From Bacteroidales bacterium (GTDB lineage: Bacteria > Bacteroidota > Bacteroidia > Bacteroidales > UBA12077): DNA of 33,040 nt. The stretch spans positions 1 to 33,040 of the forward strand of contig JANQHE010000045.1 of NCBI GenBank assembly GCA_028282785.1. Reading direction: 5' to 3'. Numbering within the stretch: the first letter of the stretch is position 1; each line of letters opens with the position of its first letter. Positions 18,055 to 25,722 of the stretch are shown here, one piece after another. The notes beneath the pieces are model-generated. The model was not told where the DNA came from. It saw only the letters and a list, made by a program, of their open reading frames with translations, and ran no database searches. The translations under genes were made by a program, and so were the position numbers.

Positions 18055-19070
18055 TATTGAGAAAAATATTGTTTGTAATTTTTGGGTTGTGTTTTGCTTT
18101 CATGGAATGTTTTGGCCAGGAACTAACTACTATTGCTGACTTAAATGGAGAATGGAAATTTTCTATTGGTGATAACCTGGAATGGTCTAACATCAATTTT
18201 AATGATGAAGACTGGAATGAAATAAGAGTGCCTGGCTCGTGGGAATCACAAGGTTATTATGGTTATGATGGGATTGCATGGTATCGTAAAAAGGTTAATG
18301 TTCCATCTGAATTCAATAACCAGAATTTATACCTTGATCTGGGTTATATTGATGATGTTGATGAGGTTTATCTTAATGGAGTTAAGATTGGTGCAACCGG
18401 GGGATTTCCACCACAATATAAAACTGCCTATAATGCAAAAAGGTTATATCTTTTACCAAAAAGATTGATAAAACAAAATTCAGAAAACTTAATTGCCGTA
18501 CGGGTTTTTGACGAACAACTGGAAGGTGGAATTATTAGAGGAAATACCAGGTTGTTAAGGGAAAAACATCCTTTGCAGCTTGATATGGATTTACAAGGCT
18601 TATGGAAATTCAAAACAGGAGATGATCTCCAATGGAGCAATTTAAACAACTATTCGGATTGGGATGAAATTATTGTACCTGGTACATGGGAGAATCAAGG
18701 ATACCATAATTATGACGGATTTGCCTGGTATGTAATACAGATAGAACCCGGTATTGAATTAATCTCAAATAAACTGGTTTTAGTACTTGGGAAAATCGAT
18801 GATATTGATGAGCTATATATAAATGGGAAATTGGTAGCAGCAACCGGAAGATTAGAAAAAGGTTTTAATGATATTGTTGTATCGACAGAATACAATGAGT
18901 TTAGAGGTTATTATTTGCCGGATAATATTTTTGAACCAAATAAAATTAATACAATTGCTGTAAGAGTGTATGATGCCAGAGTTCATGGTGGTATTTATAA
19001 AGGGCCGGTCGGAATTGTAACCCAGGAAAAATATATTCGCTATTGGAGAGATAAAAAAGAATCCAGATAA
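18033..19070 (+). CDS. Exported protein with two tandem GH2-type sugar-binding jelly-roll domains (paralogue 2)
   Basis: 345 aa, clearly a duplicate of the preceding gene. It has a signal peptide of about 29 residues (KLILRKILFVIFGLCFAFMECFGQ region) and two jelly rolls, about 35-185 and 190-335. Domain 1: GEWKFSIGDN, VPGSWESQGYYGYDGIAWY, LDLGYIDDVDEVYLNG. Domain 2: GLWKFKTGDD, VPGTWENQGYHNYDGFAWY, LVLGKIDDIDELYINGK. The ATG at 18033 overlaps paralogue 1 by 22 bp in another frame, suggesting translational coupling. The next in-frame ATG would remove most of the signal peptide, so 18033 is preferred. The four domains of the two proteins keep the Trp, Gly, Tyr and Asp-Asp residues of the fold. 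Ligand and role are unknown. Convergent with the NtrB-like kinase 49 bp away. Confidence 0.85.
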   Translation: MGFSNKLILRKILFVIFGLCFAFMECFGQELTTIADLNGEWKFSIGDNLEWSNINFNDEDWNEIRVPGSWESQGYYGYDGIAWYRKKVNVPSEFNNQNLYLDLGYIDDVDEVYLNGVKIGATGGFPPQYKTAYNAKRLYLLPKRLIKQNSENLIAVRVFDEQLEGGIIRGNTRLLREKHPLQLDMDLQGLWKFKTGDDLQWSNLNNYSDWDEIIVPGTWENQGYHNYDGFAWYVIQIEPGIELISNKLVLVLGKIDDIDELYINGKLVAATGRLEKGFNDIVVSTEYNEFRGYYLPDNIFEPNKINTIAVRVYDARVHGGIYKGPVGIVTQEKYIRYWRDKKESR

Positions 19071-19119
19071 GATAATGAAATCTACAAAGATTTTTCGAAG
19101 ATACGGATACAAATACTTC

Positions 19120-20487
19120 TTAAAATATCAATGAAAATACCGTTGAATAATTCGGAGTTGATTTAACAACAATATCCCCACTATGCAATCTCATTATTTG
19201 TTTTGATAAACTTAAACCAATTCCGGTTCCGGTTTCTTTTGTTGTAAAAAAAGGAATAAAGACCTTGTCAATTATCGATTCATCAACTCCTTTACCATTG
19301 TCTGTTATTTGAATTATATTCCGGTTTTTGGAGTTTTTAGAGTAGTTTAGTCCTATTTGTGGTTCTTGGGTCTCTTTTAAAGCAAAAACAGCATTTTTAA
19401 TAAGATTTATCAAAACTTGCTTTAACATATCAAAATCTGCATTAATAGAGGTATTCTGATCAACTTCCTTAACTTGAAAATCAATGTTCGCTTCTAATAA
19501 TTCTTGTTTAAATAAAGTGCTGATGTCGTCAAATAAACAGGAGACTTTAAATTCTGTAAATGTTGGTTTGGGAAGTAATGTTAAGCTCCTGTATTGCTCT
19601 ACAAAATGAAGCAATGAATTACTTGTAGATTCAATAGTTTTTATGCCTGTTTGAGTTTTTTCAATGTTCTTCTCTATATTCGAGCTTTTTTCAATCTCAT
19701 TTAAATATCCCTGGATTGCTTTTGTTAAAGAAGTGATTGGACTAATAGAATTCATTATTTCATGCGTTAATACGCGAATTAATTTTTGCCACGATTCCAT
19801 TTCTTTATTCTCTAATTCATTCCTAATATCATTAAAGGAAATTAAATTTATAACCGTATCATCAATACTAAATAAAGACTTTGTAAATGATAACACGTTA
19901 GATTCAATGATATCGGGATGTTCTTTAGATGGAAAATTAATTCTTAGTGTTTGGTTTTTAGATGGTTCGAGTTCTTTGATTACTGTAGGTAAAGCTATAT
20001 GAATTTTATTAAGCTTTGAGATATTATCTGTTTTTTTAGAGTTTAAAAGTACTTCGGCATAAGTATTAAATGAATCAATTTTACCGTCGTTCAAATATGT
20101 GATAATTCCAACTTTAGCATTTTCAAAAACTCCCTCAAGTAATGTTTTCTGTTTTATTATCTCAAGATTTTTTTCTTGAATTATATTGTTAATCTTTTGA
20201 AGAAACTCGTTGTAATTTGAAATTAGAATTTGTTTGTTACGTGACTCGAAAAGTAATGATGAATCATTACTGGAAATTGCTTCAAAAAAGAGTTTAATAT
20301 CGGAGCTTAGTCTTATAAAATATCGAATAAATAAAATTATTTGTGCTGTAAGTAAAACTGATAAATTAATTATTACAAAAACATATTCGTTTTTTATTAT
20401 TCTGTATGCAAATGCAATCAAAAAGCAATTTATAGTTATAAGCAATATTCTAGCCAGAATATTCATTATTATATTTTTATTTTTCAT
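19120..20487 (-). CDS. NtrB-like membrane histidine kinase paired with the sigma54 activator
   Basis: 455 aa with two adjacent transmembrane helices near the N-terminus (about 8-30 and 35-57) and almost no periplasmic part, so it probably senses membrane or cytoplasmic signals. A linker and a PAS-like segment (about 115-220, LLEGVFENAKVGIITYLNDGKIDSFN) follow. The DHp domain has phosphoacceptor His242 in RVLTHEIMNSISPITSL. HATPase_c: N box QVLINLIKNAVFAL, G1 DNGKGVD, G2 GTGIGLSLSKQIM, all intact. It starts 8 bp after the stop of the response regulator, so regulator and kinase are one operon transcribed away from the permease gene. Confidence 0.92.
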   Translation of the reverse strand: MKNKNIIMNILARILLITINCFLIAFAYRIIKNEYVFVIINLSVLLTAQIILFIRYFIRLSSDIKLFFEAISSNDSSLLFESRNKQILISNYNEFLQKINNIIQEKNLEIIKQKTLLEGVFENAKVGIITYLNDGKIDSFNTYAEVLLNSKKTDNISKLNKIHIALPTVIKELEPSKNQTLRINFPSKEHPDIIESNVLSFTKSLFSIDDTVINLISFNDIRNELENKEMESWQKLIRVLTHEIMNSISPITSLTKAIQGYLNEIEKSSNIEKNIEKTQTGIKTIESTSNSLLHFVEQYRSLTLLPKPTFTEFKVSCLFDDISTLFKQELLEANIDFQVKEVDQNTSINADFDMLKQVLINLIKNAVFALKETQEPQIGLNYSKNSKNRNIIQITDNGKGVDESIIDKVFIPFFTTKETGTGIGLSLSKQIMRLHSGDIVVKSTPNYSTVFSLIF

Positions 20488-20495
20488 AGCGGATC

Positions 20496-21863
20496 TTATA
20501 AATTATATTTCTGCATTTTGTTATATAATGTCTGACGGGCAATACCAAGTTCTTTAGCCGTTTCTTTTATATTACCATTATTATTACCTAATGCACTTAG
20601 TATTGCATCCTTTTCAACTTCATCAAGTTTTTTAGGGTACCCTTTATTAAATGTACTAATGATAGGACTATCCAATAAAAAATCCGATGATCTGAGAATA
20701 CTACTTTCGCTTAAGATTACTGCTTTTTCTATCGTATGTTTTAATTCCCGGATATTTCCCGGCCAATAATATCTCATCAACTGTTCATTAGCATCATTAC
20801 TGATTTTAAGATTAACTTTATCATATTTCTTTTTATAAAAAGATAAAAAATGATCGGCCAATAAAGGAATATCTTCCCTTCTTTCTCTTAAAGGTGGAAT
20901 ATCGATCTGAATTGTATTGATCCTGTATAAAAGATCTTCTCTGAATAAATTTTCGATAAGCAGTTGTTTTAGATCTTTATTCGTTGCGCAGATTAGCCTG
21001 AAATCAACAGGGTACGATTGACTTGATCCTACAGGATTCACTCTTTTTTGTTGTAGAACAGTTAGAAGTTTAGCTTGATTGGAATAAGAAAGATTTGAAA
21101 TCTCATCTAAAAATAAAGTGCCATTTTCTGCTACTCTTATTTTACCGGTTCGATCTTCTTTAGCATCTGTAAAAGCTCCTTTTTTATAGCCAAATAATTC
21201 ACTTTCAAATAATGTGTCAGGTAAAATCCCAACATCTATACTTACGAGTGAATGATTATTTCTTTTAGATTGTTTATGAATTTCTCGTGCAACTAACTCC
21301 TTACCTGTGCCATTTTCACCAAATATTAAAATGTTTGCATCTGTTTTAGCTACTTTGGAGATTATATTTTGTATCTGTTTAAAACTTTGTGATTCTCCAA
21401 TTAAAGGATCAATGCTTTTAGTAATAATCTCATTCAGATGATCTTGCTTGTCCTCAAGAGATTTAATTTTTTCATTAGAGTATTTAAGTTTTAAAACATT
21501 ATTAACAGTAATAATTAATTTGTCATTATCCCACGGTTTAAGAATAAAATCGGATGCGCCTTGTTTCATGGCTTCTACTGCCAGATTAACATCGCCATAA
21601 GCTGTTATGAGTATAACCATTATTGAATCATCCAGTTCTTTTATTTTATTTAACCAGAATATACCTTCATTACCGGTATTTAATCCCGCGCTAAAATTCA
21701 TGTCCAATAAAACAACATCTATTTTATTTTTGGATATTATTTCCGGAATTAAATTAGGGTTCGAACTGGTTGTTATATCTGAAAACTCATCGCTTAAAAT
21801 TTGATCGAGTGCATTGAGTACATTTTTATTATCATCTACAATTAAAATCCCGGCATTTTGCAT
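20496..21863 (-). CDS. NtrC-family sigma54-dependent response regulator
   Basis: 455 aa from the ATG at 21863 (MQNAGILIVDDN). A longer in-frame opening to 21953 runs through the paired palindromes and is rejected. Receiver domain with phosphoacceptor Asp54 (VVLLDMNFS). AAA+ domain about 150-390: Walker A GENGTGKE (182-189), sigma54-contact loop GAFTDA (229-234, a variant of GAFTGA), Walker B GTLFLDEI. Fis-type helix-turn-helix at the C-terminus (NIKETAKELGIARQTLYNKM). The complete layout means it activates sigma54 promoters after phosphorylation by the adjacent kinase. Divergent to the FtsX-type permease, with two candidate binding sites in the gap. In Bacteroidota such pairs often adjoin ABC permease genes, which supports the permease as target. 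Confidence 0.95.
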   Translation of the reverse strand: MQNAGILIVDDNKNVLNALDQILSDEFSDITTSSNPNLIPEIISKNKIDVVLLDMNFSAGLNTGNEGIFWLNKIKELDDSIMVILITAYGDVNLAVEAMKQGASDFILKPWDNDKLIITVNNVLKLKYSNEKIKSLEDKQDHLNEIITKSIDPLIGESQSFKQIQNIISKVAKTDANILIFGENGTGKELVAREIHKQSKRNNHSLVSIDVGILPDTLFESELFGYKKGAFTDAKEDRTGKIRVAENGTLFLDEISNLSYSNQAKLLTVLQQKRVNPVGSSQSYPVDFRLICATNKDLKQLLIENLFREDLLYRINTIQIDIPPLRERREDIPLLADHFLSFYKKKYDKVNLKISNDANEQLMRYYWPGNIRELKHTIEKAVILSESSILRSSDFLLDSPIISTFNKGYPKKLDEVEKDAILSALGNNNGNIKETAKELGIARQTLYNKMQKYNL

Positions 21864-21910
21864 AAAAACTTTATTAAATTCGTTTGAGCAATTTATAAAA
21901 AAATGAATAT

Positions 21911-21952
21911 AAGTCCAAAAAATGGACACAGCGAGTCCTGAAATTGGACACA
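21911..21952. promoter_or_regulatory. Two palindromic GTCC-N7-GGAC sites, 22 bp apart (candidate enhancer sites)
   Basis: Site 1 is GTCCAAAAAATGGAC at 21913-21927 and site 2 is GTCCTGAAATTGGAC at 21935-21949. The surrounding 20-mers (21911-21930, 21933-21952) agree at 16 of 20 positions. The 22-bp period puts both on the same face of the helix. They lie 50-90 bp upstream of the activator's own ATG and about 110-150 bp upstream of the permease ATG, an ideal place for a bacterial enhancer-binding protein. Binding by the neighbouring NtrC-type regulator is inferred from position and symmetry. Confidence 0.75.
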
Positions 21953-22014
21953 AATCTGATTATGAGTAATAAGTGTATCTTATAACTATCTCTATTATAG
22001 ATTATTATTAATTA

Positions 22015-22030
22015 TGGTATGGTATTGGGC
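22015..22030 (+). promoter_or_regulatory. Weak sigma54-like -24/-12 promoter before the permease gene
   Basis: The sequence TGGTAT-GGTAT-TGGGC resembles TGGCAC-N5-TTGCA: the -24 GG is present, while the -12 element is imperfect (TGGG in place of TTGC). It lies 32 bp before the ATG at 22062 and about 70-100 bp from the palindromes, which fits a sigma54 promoter driven from those sites. The match itself is poor, so this stays tentative. Confidence 0.35.
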
Positions 22031-22061
22031 TATATAAATTCAAATTTTAAATTTAATAGCT

Positions 22062-24398
22062 ATGTTTAAAAATTATATCAAAACAGCGTTTCGAAATATT
22101 GTAAGGAATAAATTCATTTCTTTTATAAATATTGGAGGCTTAGGTTTCGGAATAGCCATATTCCTAATCATTATTTTCTATGTTTTACATGAATTAAATC
22201 ACGATAAGTTTAATCAAAATTATGAGAATATTTATCGATTGGATTTGGTTGCAGAAAATCAGTTAGCTCTTTCACCAGGTATGGTAGGTGAATTATTAAC
22301 GAATGAACTCCCGGAAATAAAAAACTTTAACAGGATGGATTCATATCGTGATTACGTGGTTAAGTATGAAAATAATATACTCGAAGTAAAAAACTTACTA
22401 TTAGCGGATTCTTCTTTTTTTGATATGTTTTCTTATGAATTGATAAAAGGAACTAAACAAGATTTACTTAACAGGCCCTATACAATCGTTCTTAACGAAA
22501 CAACTGTTTCTAAGATATTTGGAGATAAAGATCCGGTAGGTCAGAGGCTATTATTTAACAATAAATTTGATTTTGAAGTGACCGGTGTAATAAAAGATAT
22601 GCCAGATAATTCTCACATTCAGGCTAATGCGATAATATCCATTGAAAATCTAAAAAAATTCAGGAACGACGAAGAATTATTCAATCATTTGGGAATGTGG
22701 AACTATTATACCTATTTTTTAGTTAATGAAGGAACTAATAAGGAAGTATTAGAAGAAAAAATTACTGATCATTTAAGAACATATTTTTCAAAATTTACAA
22801 ATGAGGCAAGCGAAATCAATTTTACGTTAGTACCGTTAAAAGACATTTATTTTACAAATTCCAGGGCATACGAATATGAAAGTGGAAATAGAGCTCAATT
22901 AAAAGTATTCATTGCTGTTGGTATTATCATTTTACTAATTGCAATAATTAATTATGTAAACCTTACAGTAGCACAATTATATAACAGATCTAAGGAATTA
23001 GGTATTAGAAAGGTAATTGGTGCTAAAAAGAAAATCGTATTTTTCCAACTCATTATTGAATCGATTGTCTTTTCTGTAATTGCCATCAACTTGTCATTAG
23101 TATTTATTGAAATTCTGAAGCCAATATTTAATGATTATTTAAATATTCAAATAAAGATCGGGTATTTTGAGAATCCTATGCTAATTCTTTACTTCTTATT
23201 GGGCGGGATATTAATTGGGATCTTATCCGGTATTTTCCCTGCATTACATGTTGCCGGTATTAATTCTGTTAAAGCCATGAGTAAAGAAATAACACATGGA
23301 AAAACCGGAATTTTAATTCGAAAGAGTCTTATTATAATTCAGTATATCATTGCCAGTTCACTTGTTATAGCAACATTCATTGTTTTAATTCAAATGAGAT
23401 ATATTCAGAAAAAGGATCTGGGATTTGATAAGGAACAACTTATTTATTTAAAAATGAATTCTGATATTCGAAAAAAGCAAGATGCTTTTAAGGATGAATT
23501 GTTAAAAAGAACGGATATTAAGAATGTCTCATACTCATATGGTTCTTATAGGGTAGAATCAGAACACTGGTCGAACAATGACGGAGAAAAGAGTTATGCG
23601 TGTCATATTGAATTCGGCGATAAAGATTATTTGGAAACTTTGGGTATTGAATTAATTGAAGGAAGAAACTTATCCGGAAATGTAAAAACCGATGAAGATA
23701 AATTTCTTATTAATGAAACAGCTGCGAGAGAAATATTTAATGGGAACGCGATTGGAGAGAAGATATTTGACGGTGAAGTTATAGGTGTGGTTAAAGATTA
23801 CTCTTTTGAGACCTTACATAAAAATATAGAACCTTTAGCAATACTCCTGGAAACAAACTATTCAAGCATGATCAACATAAGAATAGATAGCGATAACTGG
23901 ACCAAAGTGATGAATGAAATAGATGGAATATGGAAAGATTTTTCACCTAATTTTCCATTCGAATTCAACTTTGTTGATAAGTATTTGCAGGCAAAATATA
24001 AAAAGGAGATAGAATTTAGCAGGCTCTTTATTCTTTTTTCGATCATATCAATACTTATTGCATGCTTGGGCATTATTGGATTAATTTCTTTTACCATTCA
24101 ACGAAAATCAAAAGAAATAGGTATTCGTAAAGTGAATGGAGCAAATGCATTTAGAATAATATTAATGCTTTCATCTGAATTGAATACATTAGTTATATGG
24201 TCGAATGTTATCGCTATTCCTGTAACCTGGTATTTAATGAGTAAATGGTTGCAAGGTTTTGCATTTCATACGGAATTACCATACTGGGTATTTATTATAT
24301 CTTTCTTAATTGTATTAACCATTACATTTATTGCAATTTCTTATCAATCATATAGGGCATCGAAATTAAACCCGGTTGATGCACTTCGCTATGAATGA
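22062..24398 (+). CDS. FtsX/MacB-type ABC transporter permease with two PCD-FtsX units
   Basis: 778-aa inner-membrane protein. It begins with the typical MFKNYIKTAFRNIVRNKFISFINIGGLGFG amphipathic start, TM1 (about 20-42), a periplasmic MacB-type core domain (about 45-275) and three helices (about 283-405). After that come a second TM near 425-445, a second shorter periplasmic domain (about 450-660) and three helices (about 665-770). It ends PVDALRYE. The conserved GIRKVIGAKK and GIRKVNGAN motifs follow the helices, where the ATPase would couple. No ATPase or membrane-fusion gene adjoins it here, so it must use one encoded elsewhere. Substrate is unknown; relatives extrude lipids, peptides or antimicrobials or act mechanically on the envelope. 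Likely controlled by the divergent NtrC-type regulator. Confidence 0.92.
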   Translation: MFKNYIKTAFRNIVRNKFISFINIGGLGFGIAIFLIIIFYVLHELNHDKFNQNYENIYRLDLVAENQLALSPGMVGELLTNELPEIKNFNRMDSYRDYVVKYENNILEVKNLLLADSSFFDMFSYELIKGTKQDLLNRPYTIVLNETTVSKIFGDKDPVGQRLLFNNKFDFEVTGVIKDMPDNSHIQANAIISIENLKKFRNDEELFNHLGMWNYYTYFLVNEGTNKEVLEEKITDHLRTYFSKFTNEASEINFTLVPLKDIYFTNSRAYEYESGNRAQLKVFIAVGIIILLIAIINYVNLTVAQLYNRSKELGIRKVIGAKKKIVFFQLIIESIVFSVIAINLSLVFIEILKPIFNDYLNIQIKIGYFENPMLILYFLLGGILIGILSGIFPALHVAGINSVKAMSKEITHGKTGILIRKSLIIIQYIIASSLVIATFIVLIQMRYIQKKDLGFDKEQLIYLKMNSDIRKKQDAFKDELLKRTDIKNVSYSYGSYRVESEHWSNNDGEKSYACHIEFGDKDYLETLGIELIEGRNLSGNVKTDEDKFLINETAAREIFNGNAIGEKIFDGEVIGVVKDYSFETLHKNIEPLAILLETNYSSMINIRIDSDNWTKVMNEIDGIWKDFSPNFPFEFNFVDKYLQAKYKKEIEFSRLFILFSIISILIACLGIIGLISFTIQRKSKEIGIRKVNGANAFRIILMLSSELNTLVIWSNVIAIPVTWYLMSKWLQGFAFHTELPYWVFIISFLIVLTITFIAISYQSYRASKLNPVDALRYE

Positions 24399-24431
24399 TC
24401 TGAGAAGATTGTGTTTGATGAAGGTATTAAG

Positions 24432-24462
24432 TAAAGAGGTTTTTTAGTGGACAACCTCTTTA
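24432..24462 (+). terminator. Hairpin after the permease gene, possible terminator
   Basis: A perfect 10-bp stem TAAAGAGGTT / AACCTCTTTA (24432-24441 with 24453-24462) with an 11-nt loop, 33 bp after the permease stop. There is no T run beyond the stem itself (only the three T of its right arm), so termination may be weak. Confidence 0.55.
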
Positions 24463-24966
24463 CATGCTTGATTAATAAATTACGACTGAATTTATTTAAC
24501 TAACTACTTTCAGATTTATTATTGTTTAGAAAAGCATTATGGAATTTTCTTTCCGGATTTCAGATAAATAAACAAGGCAGCTTTTGGGTAAATCTTTGTG
24601 ATGTTTTCCGGTTTTGAACACGGAATCAGAAATATGGAGCAATAGGTTCGAAAGAATAAAAAAATACAATATTTAATATAAACAGCTTTGCTTTCGTAAT
24701 TTCCCAATACAGAAATTTTATTCCGGTAATAATTGTATTACATGGAAATAGTATATTAATTGTAAAAAATGTCTTTTGTATGTCAAACTCTGTATTCGTA
24801 AGGCTTTAACATTAGTAAACTATATAAAATTGATTCTATACAAACAAAATCCATGTTGACTCAGTTTTCAAGCCTTTAAAAACAAGAATTTAGTTCAAAT
24901 ATCTTTTACTTATTAATCATATTTATTAACTTCGAAGTAAGCATAAAAAGTACTTAAAAACTTAAT
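24463..24966. other. Long AT-rich intergenic region without recognisable gene
   Basis: Between the permease hairpin and the kinase-fragment gene there is about 500 bp with frequent stops in all frames, no RNA gene pattern and no clear repeat. Because the next gene is a solitary piece of a histidine kinase, this stretch may be decayed kinase sequence, but I could not recover any kinase motif in it. Confidence 0.5.
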
Positions 24967-25215
24967 ATGGAAAATAAAACTTCAAAAGTTGTAATGAGTG
25001 AGCCTAGAATAAGACTTTTAAATACCAGAAAACTTATTGACTGTAATATGCTTATGAAAGTAATACAACAATCACTTTCGTCAATTATCAAAAAAAACAA
25101 GGCAGAATTAGTGATTGGGAAACTACCACGAATTAAGGTTTATAAAGAGGAATTTATTTCATTATTTCAGAATTTGATGTGTATAGTACCTTATTATTTT
25201 ACGATAAAAAAATAA
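24967..25215 (+). CDS. Solitary histidine-kinase fragment (end of DHp region to start of the ATPase N box)
   Basis: 82 aa. The pattern 'IDCNMLMKVIQQSLSSIIKKNKAELVIGKLPRIKVYKEEFISLFQNLM' matches the stretch of phytochrome-type and light/redox histidine kinases that links the His domain to the ATPase: an 'I/V-D-x-N..L..v...L...I....A.i....LP.v.gd...l.qlFqNL' signature. In a real kinase the FQNL is followed by I-x-N-A-I-K-(F/Y); here it reads MCIVPYYFTIKK and stops, so the N box is broken and the ATP site is missing. No phosphoacceptor His is present. It ends 5 bp before the CheY-like gene. Either a remnant of a decayed kinase or a small scaffold/adaptor kept with the regulator; a pseudogene remnant is my first guess. 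Confidence 0.6.
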   Translation: MENKTSKVVMSEPRIRLLNTRKLIDCNMLMKVIQQSLSSIIKKNKAELVIGKLPRIKVYKEEFISLFQNLMCIVPYYFTIKK

Positions 25216-25220
25216 AAGAC

Positions 25221-25655
25221 ATGGAAAGAATTATTAACTCAGTTCTACTGGTAGATGATGATGAAGCAACCAATGTCTACAATACAGTAATGATTGAGGA
25301 CACCGGAATAACTGATAATATTTTAGCTGCCAGGAGTGTAACAGAAGCCCTAAATATCCTAAATAATGCAAAAGAAAATATAGATACATTACCTGAACTG
25401 ATCCTGCTCGATATTAATATGCCAATAATGAATGGTTGGTATTTGTTAGAAGAATTAAAACATTTTGAACCGGAAGTATTATCCAGGTTAAATATTGTTA
25501 TGTTATCCGCTTCGGATAATCCAAATGATATCAAGAAAATTGATAAATATCCTTTTGTTATCGATTATTTATCAAAACCATTATCGGAGGATAAAATACA
25601 AAAGCTTATCAGTAAATATAGATCGAACGCTGGGAGGTCCACCAATTTGCGTTAA
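25221..25655 (+). CDS. Stand-alone CheY-like response regulator (Rcp1-type)
   Basis: 144 aa, a single receiver domain without output domain. It starts at the ATG at 25221 (MERIINSVLLVDDDEATN); a longer in-frame opening from 25179 would overlap the upstream gene and is not supported by homology. Acidic pocket VDDDE, phosphoacceptor Asp in LILLDINMPIMNGW, Ser in MLSAS and Lys in LSKPL are present. The N-x-Y insertion (EATNVYNTVMIE) and NGWYLLEEL are typical of the short regulators that pair with phytochrome-like kinases in Bacteroidota and cyanobacteria. That fits the kinase fragment directly upstream. Output is presumably by protein contact or phosphotransfer. It converges on the REC-SpoIIE gene. 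Confidence 0.9.
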   Translation: MERIINSVLLVDDDEATNVYNTVMIEDTGITDNILAARSVTEALNILNNAKENIDTLPELILLDINMPIMNGWYLLEELKHFEPEVLSRLNIVMLSASDNPNDIKKIDKYPFVIDYLSKPLSEDKIQKLISKYRSNAGRSTNLR

Positions 25656-25722
25656 CAGGGTAATATGCAGCTGGTTTGTCCTCAATATTTTCTTACCATT
25701 GAACTTCTAATTTAACCATCTA

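Noticed and set aside
20234-20557. Plus-strand 107-codon open frame over the kinase/activator junction
   Set aside because: It lies antisense to the well-supported kinase and activator genes and shows only AT-rich hydrophobic composition without a domain.
21864-21953. N-terminal extension of the sigma54 activator
   Set aside because: The extra 30 residues precede a complete receiver domain and would be encoded by the twin palindromes; MQNAGILIVDDN at 21863 is the normal start.
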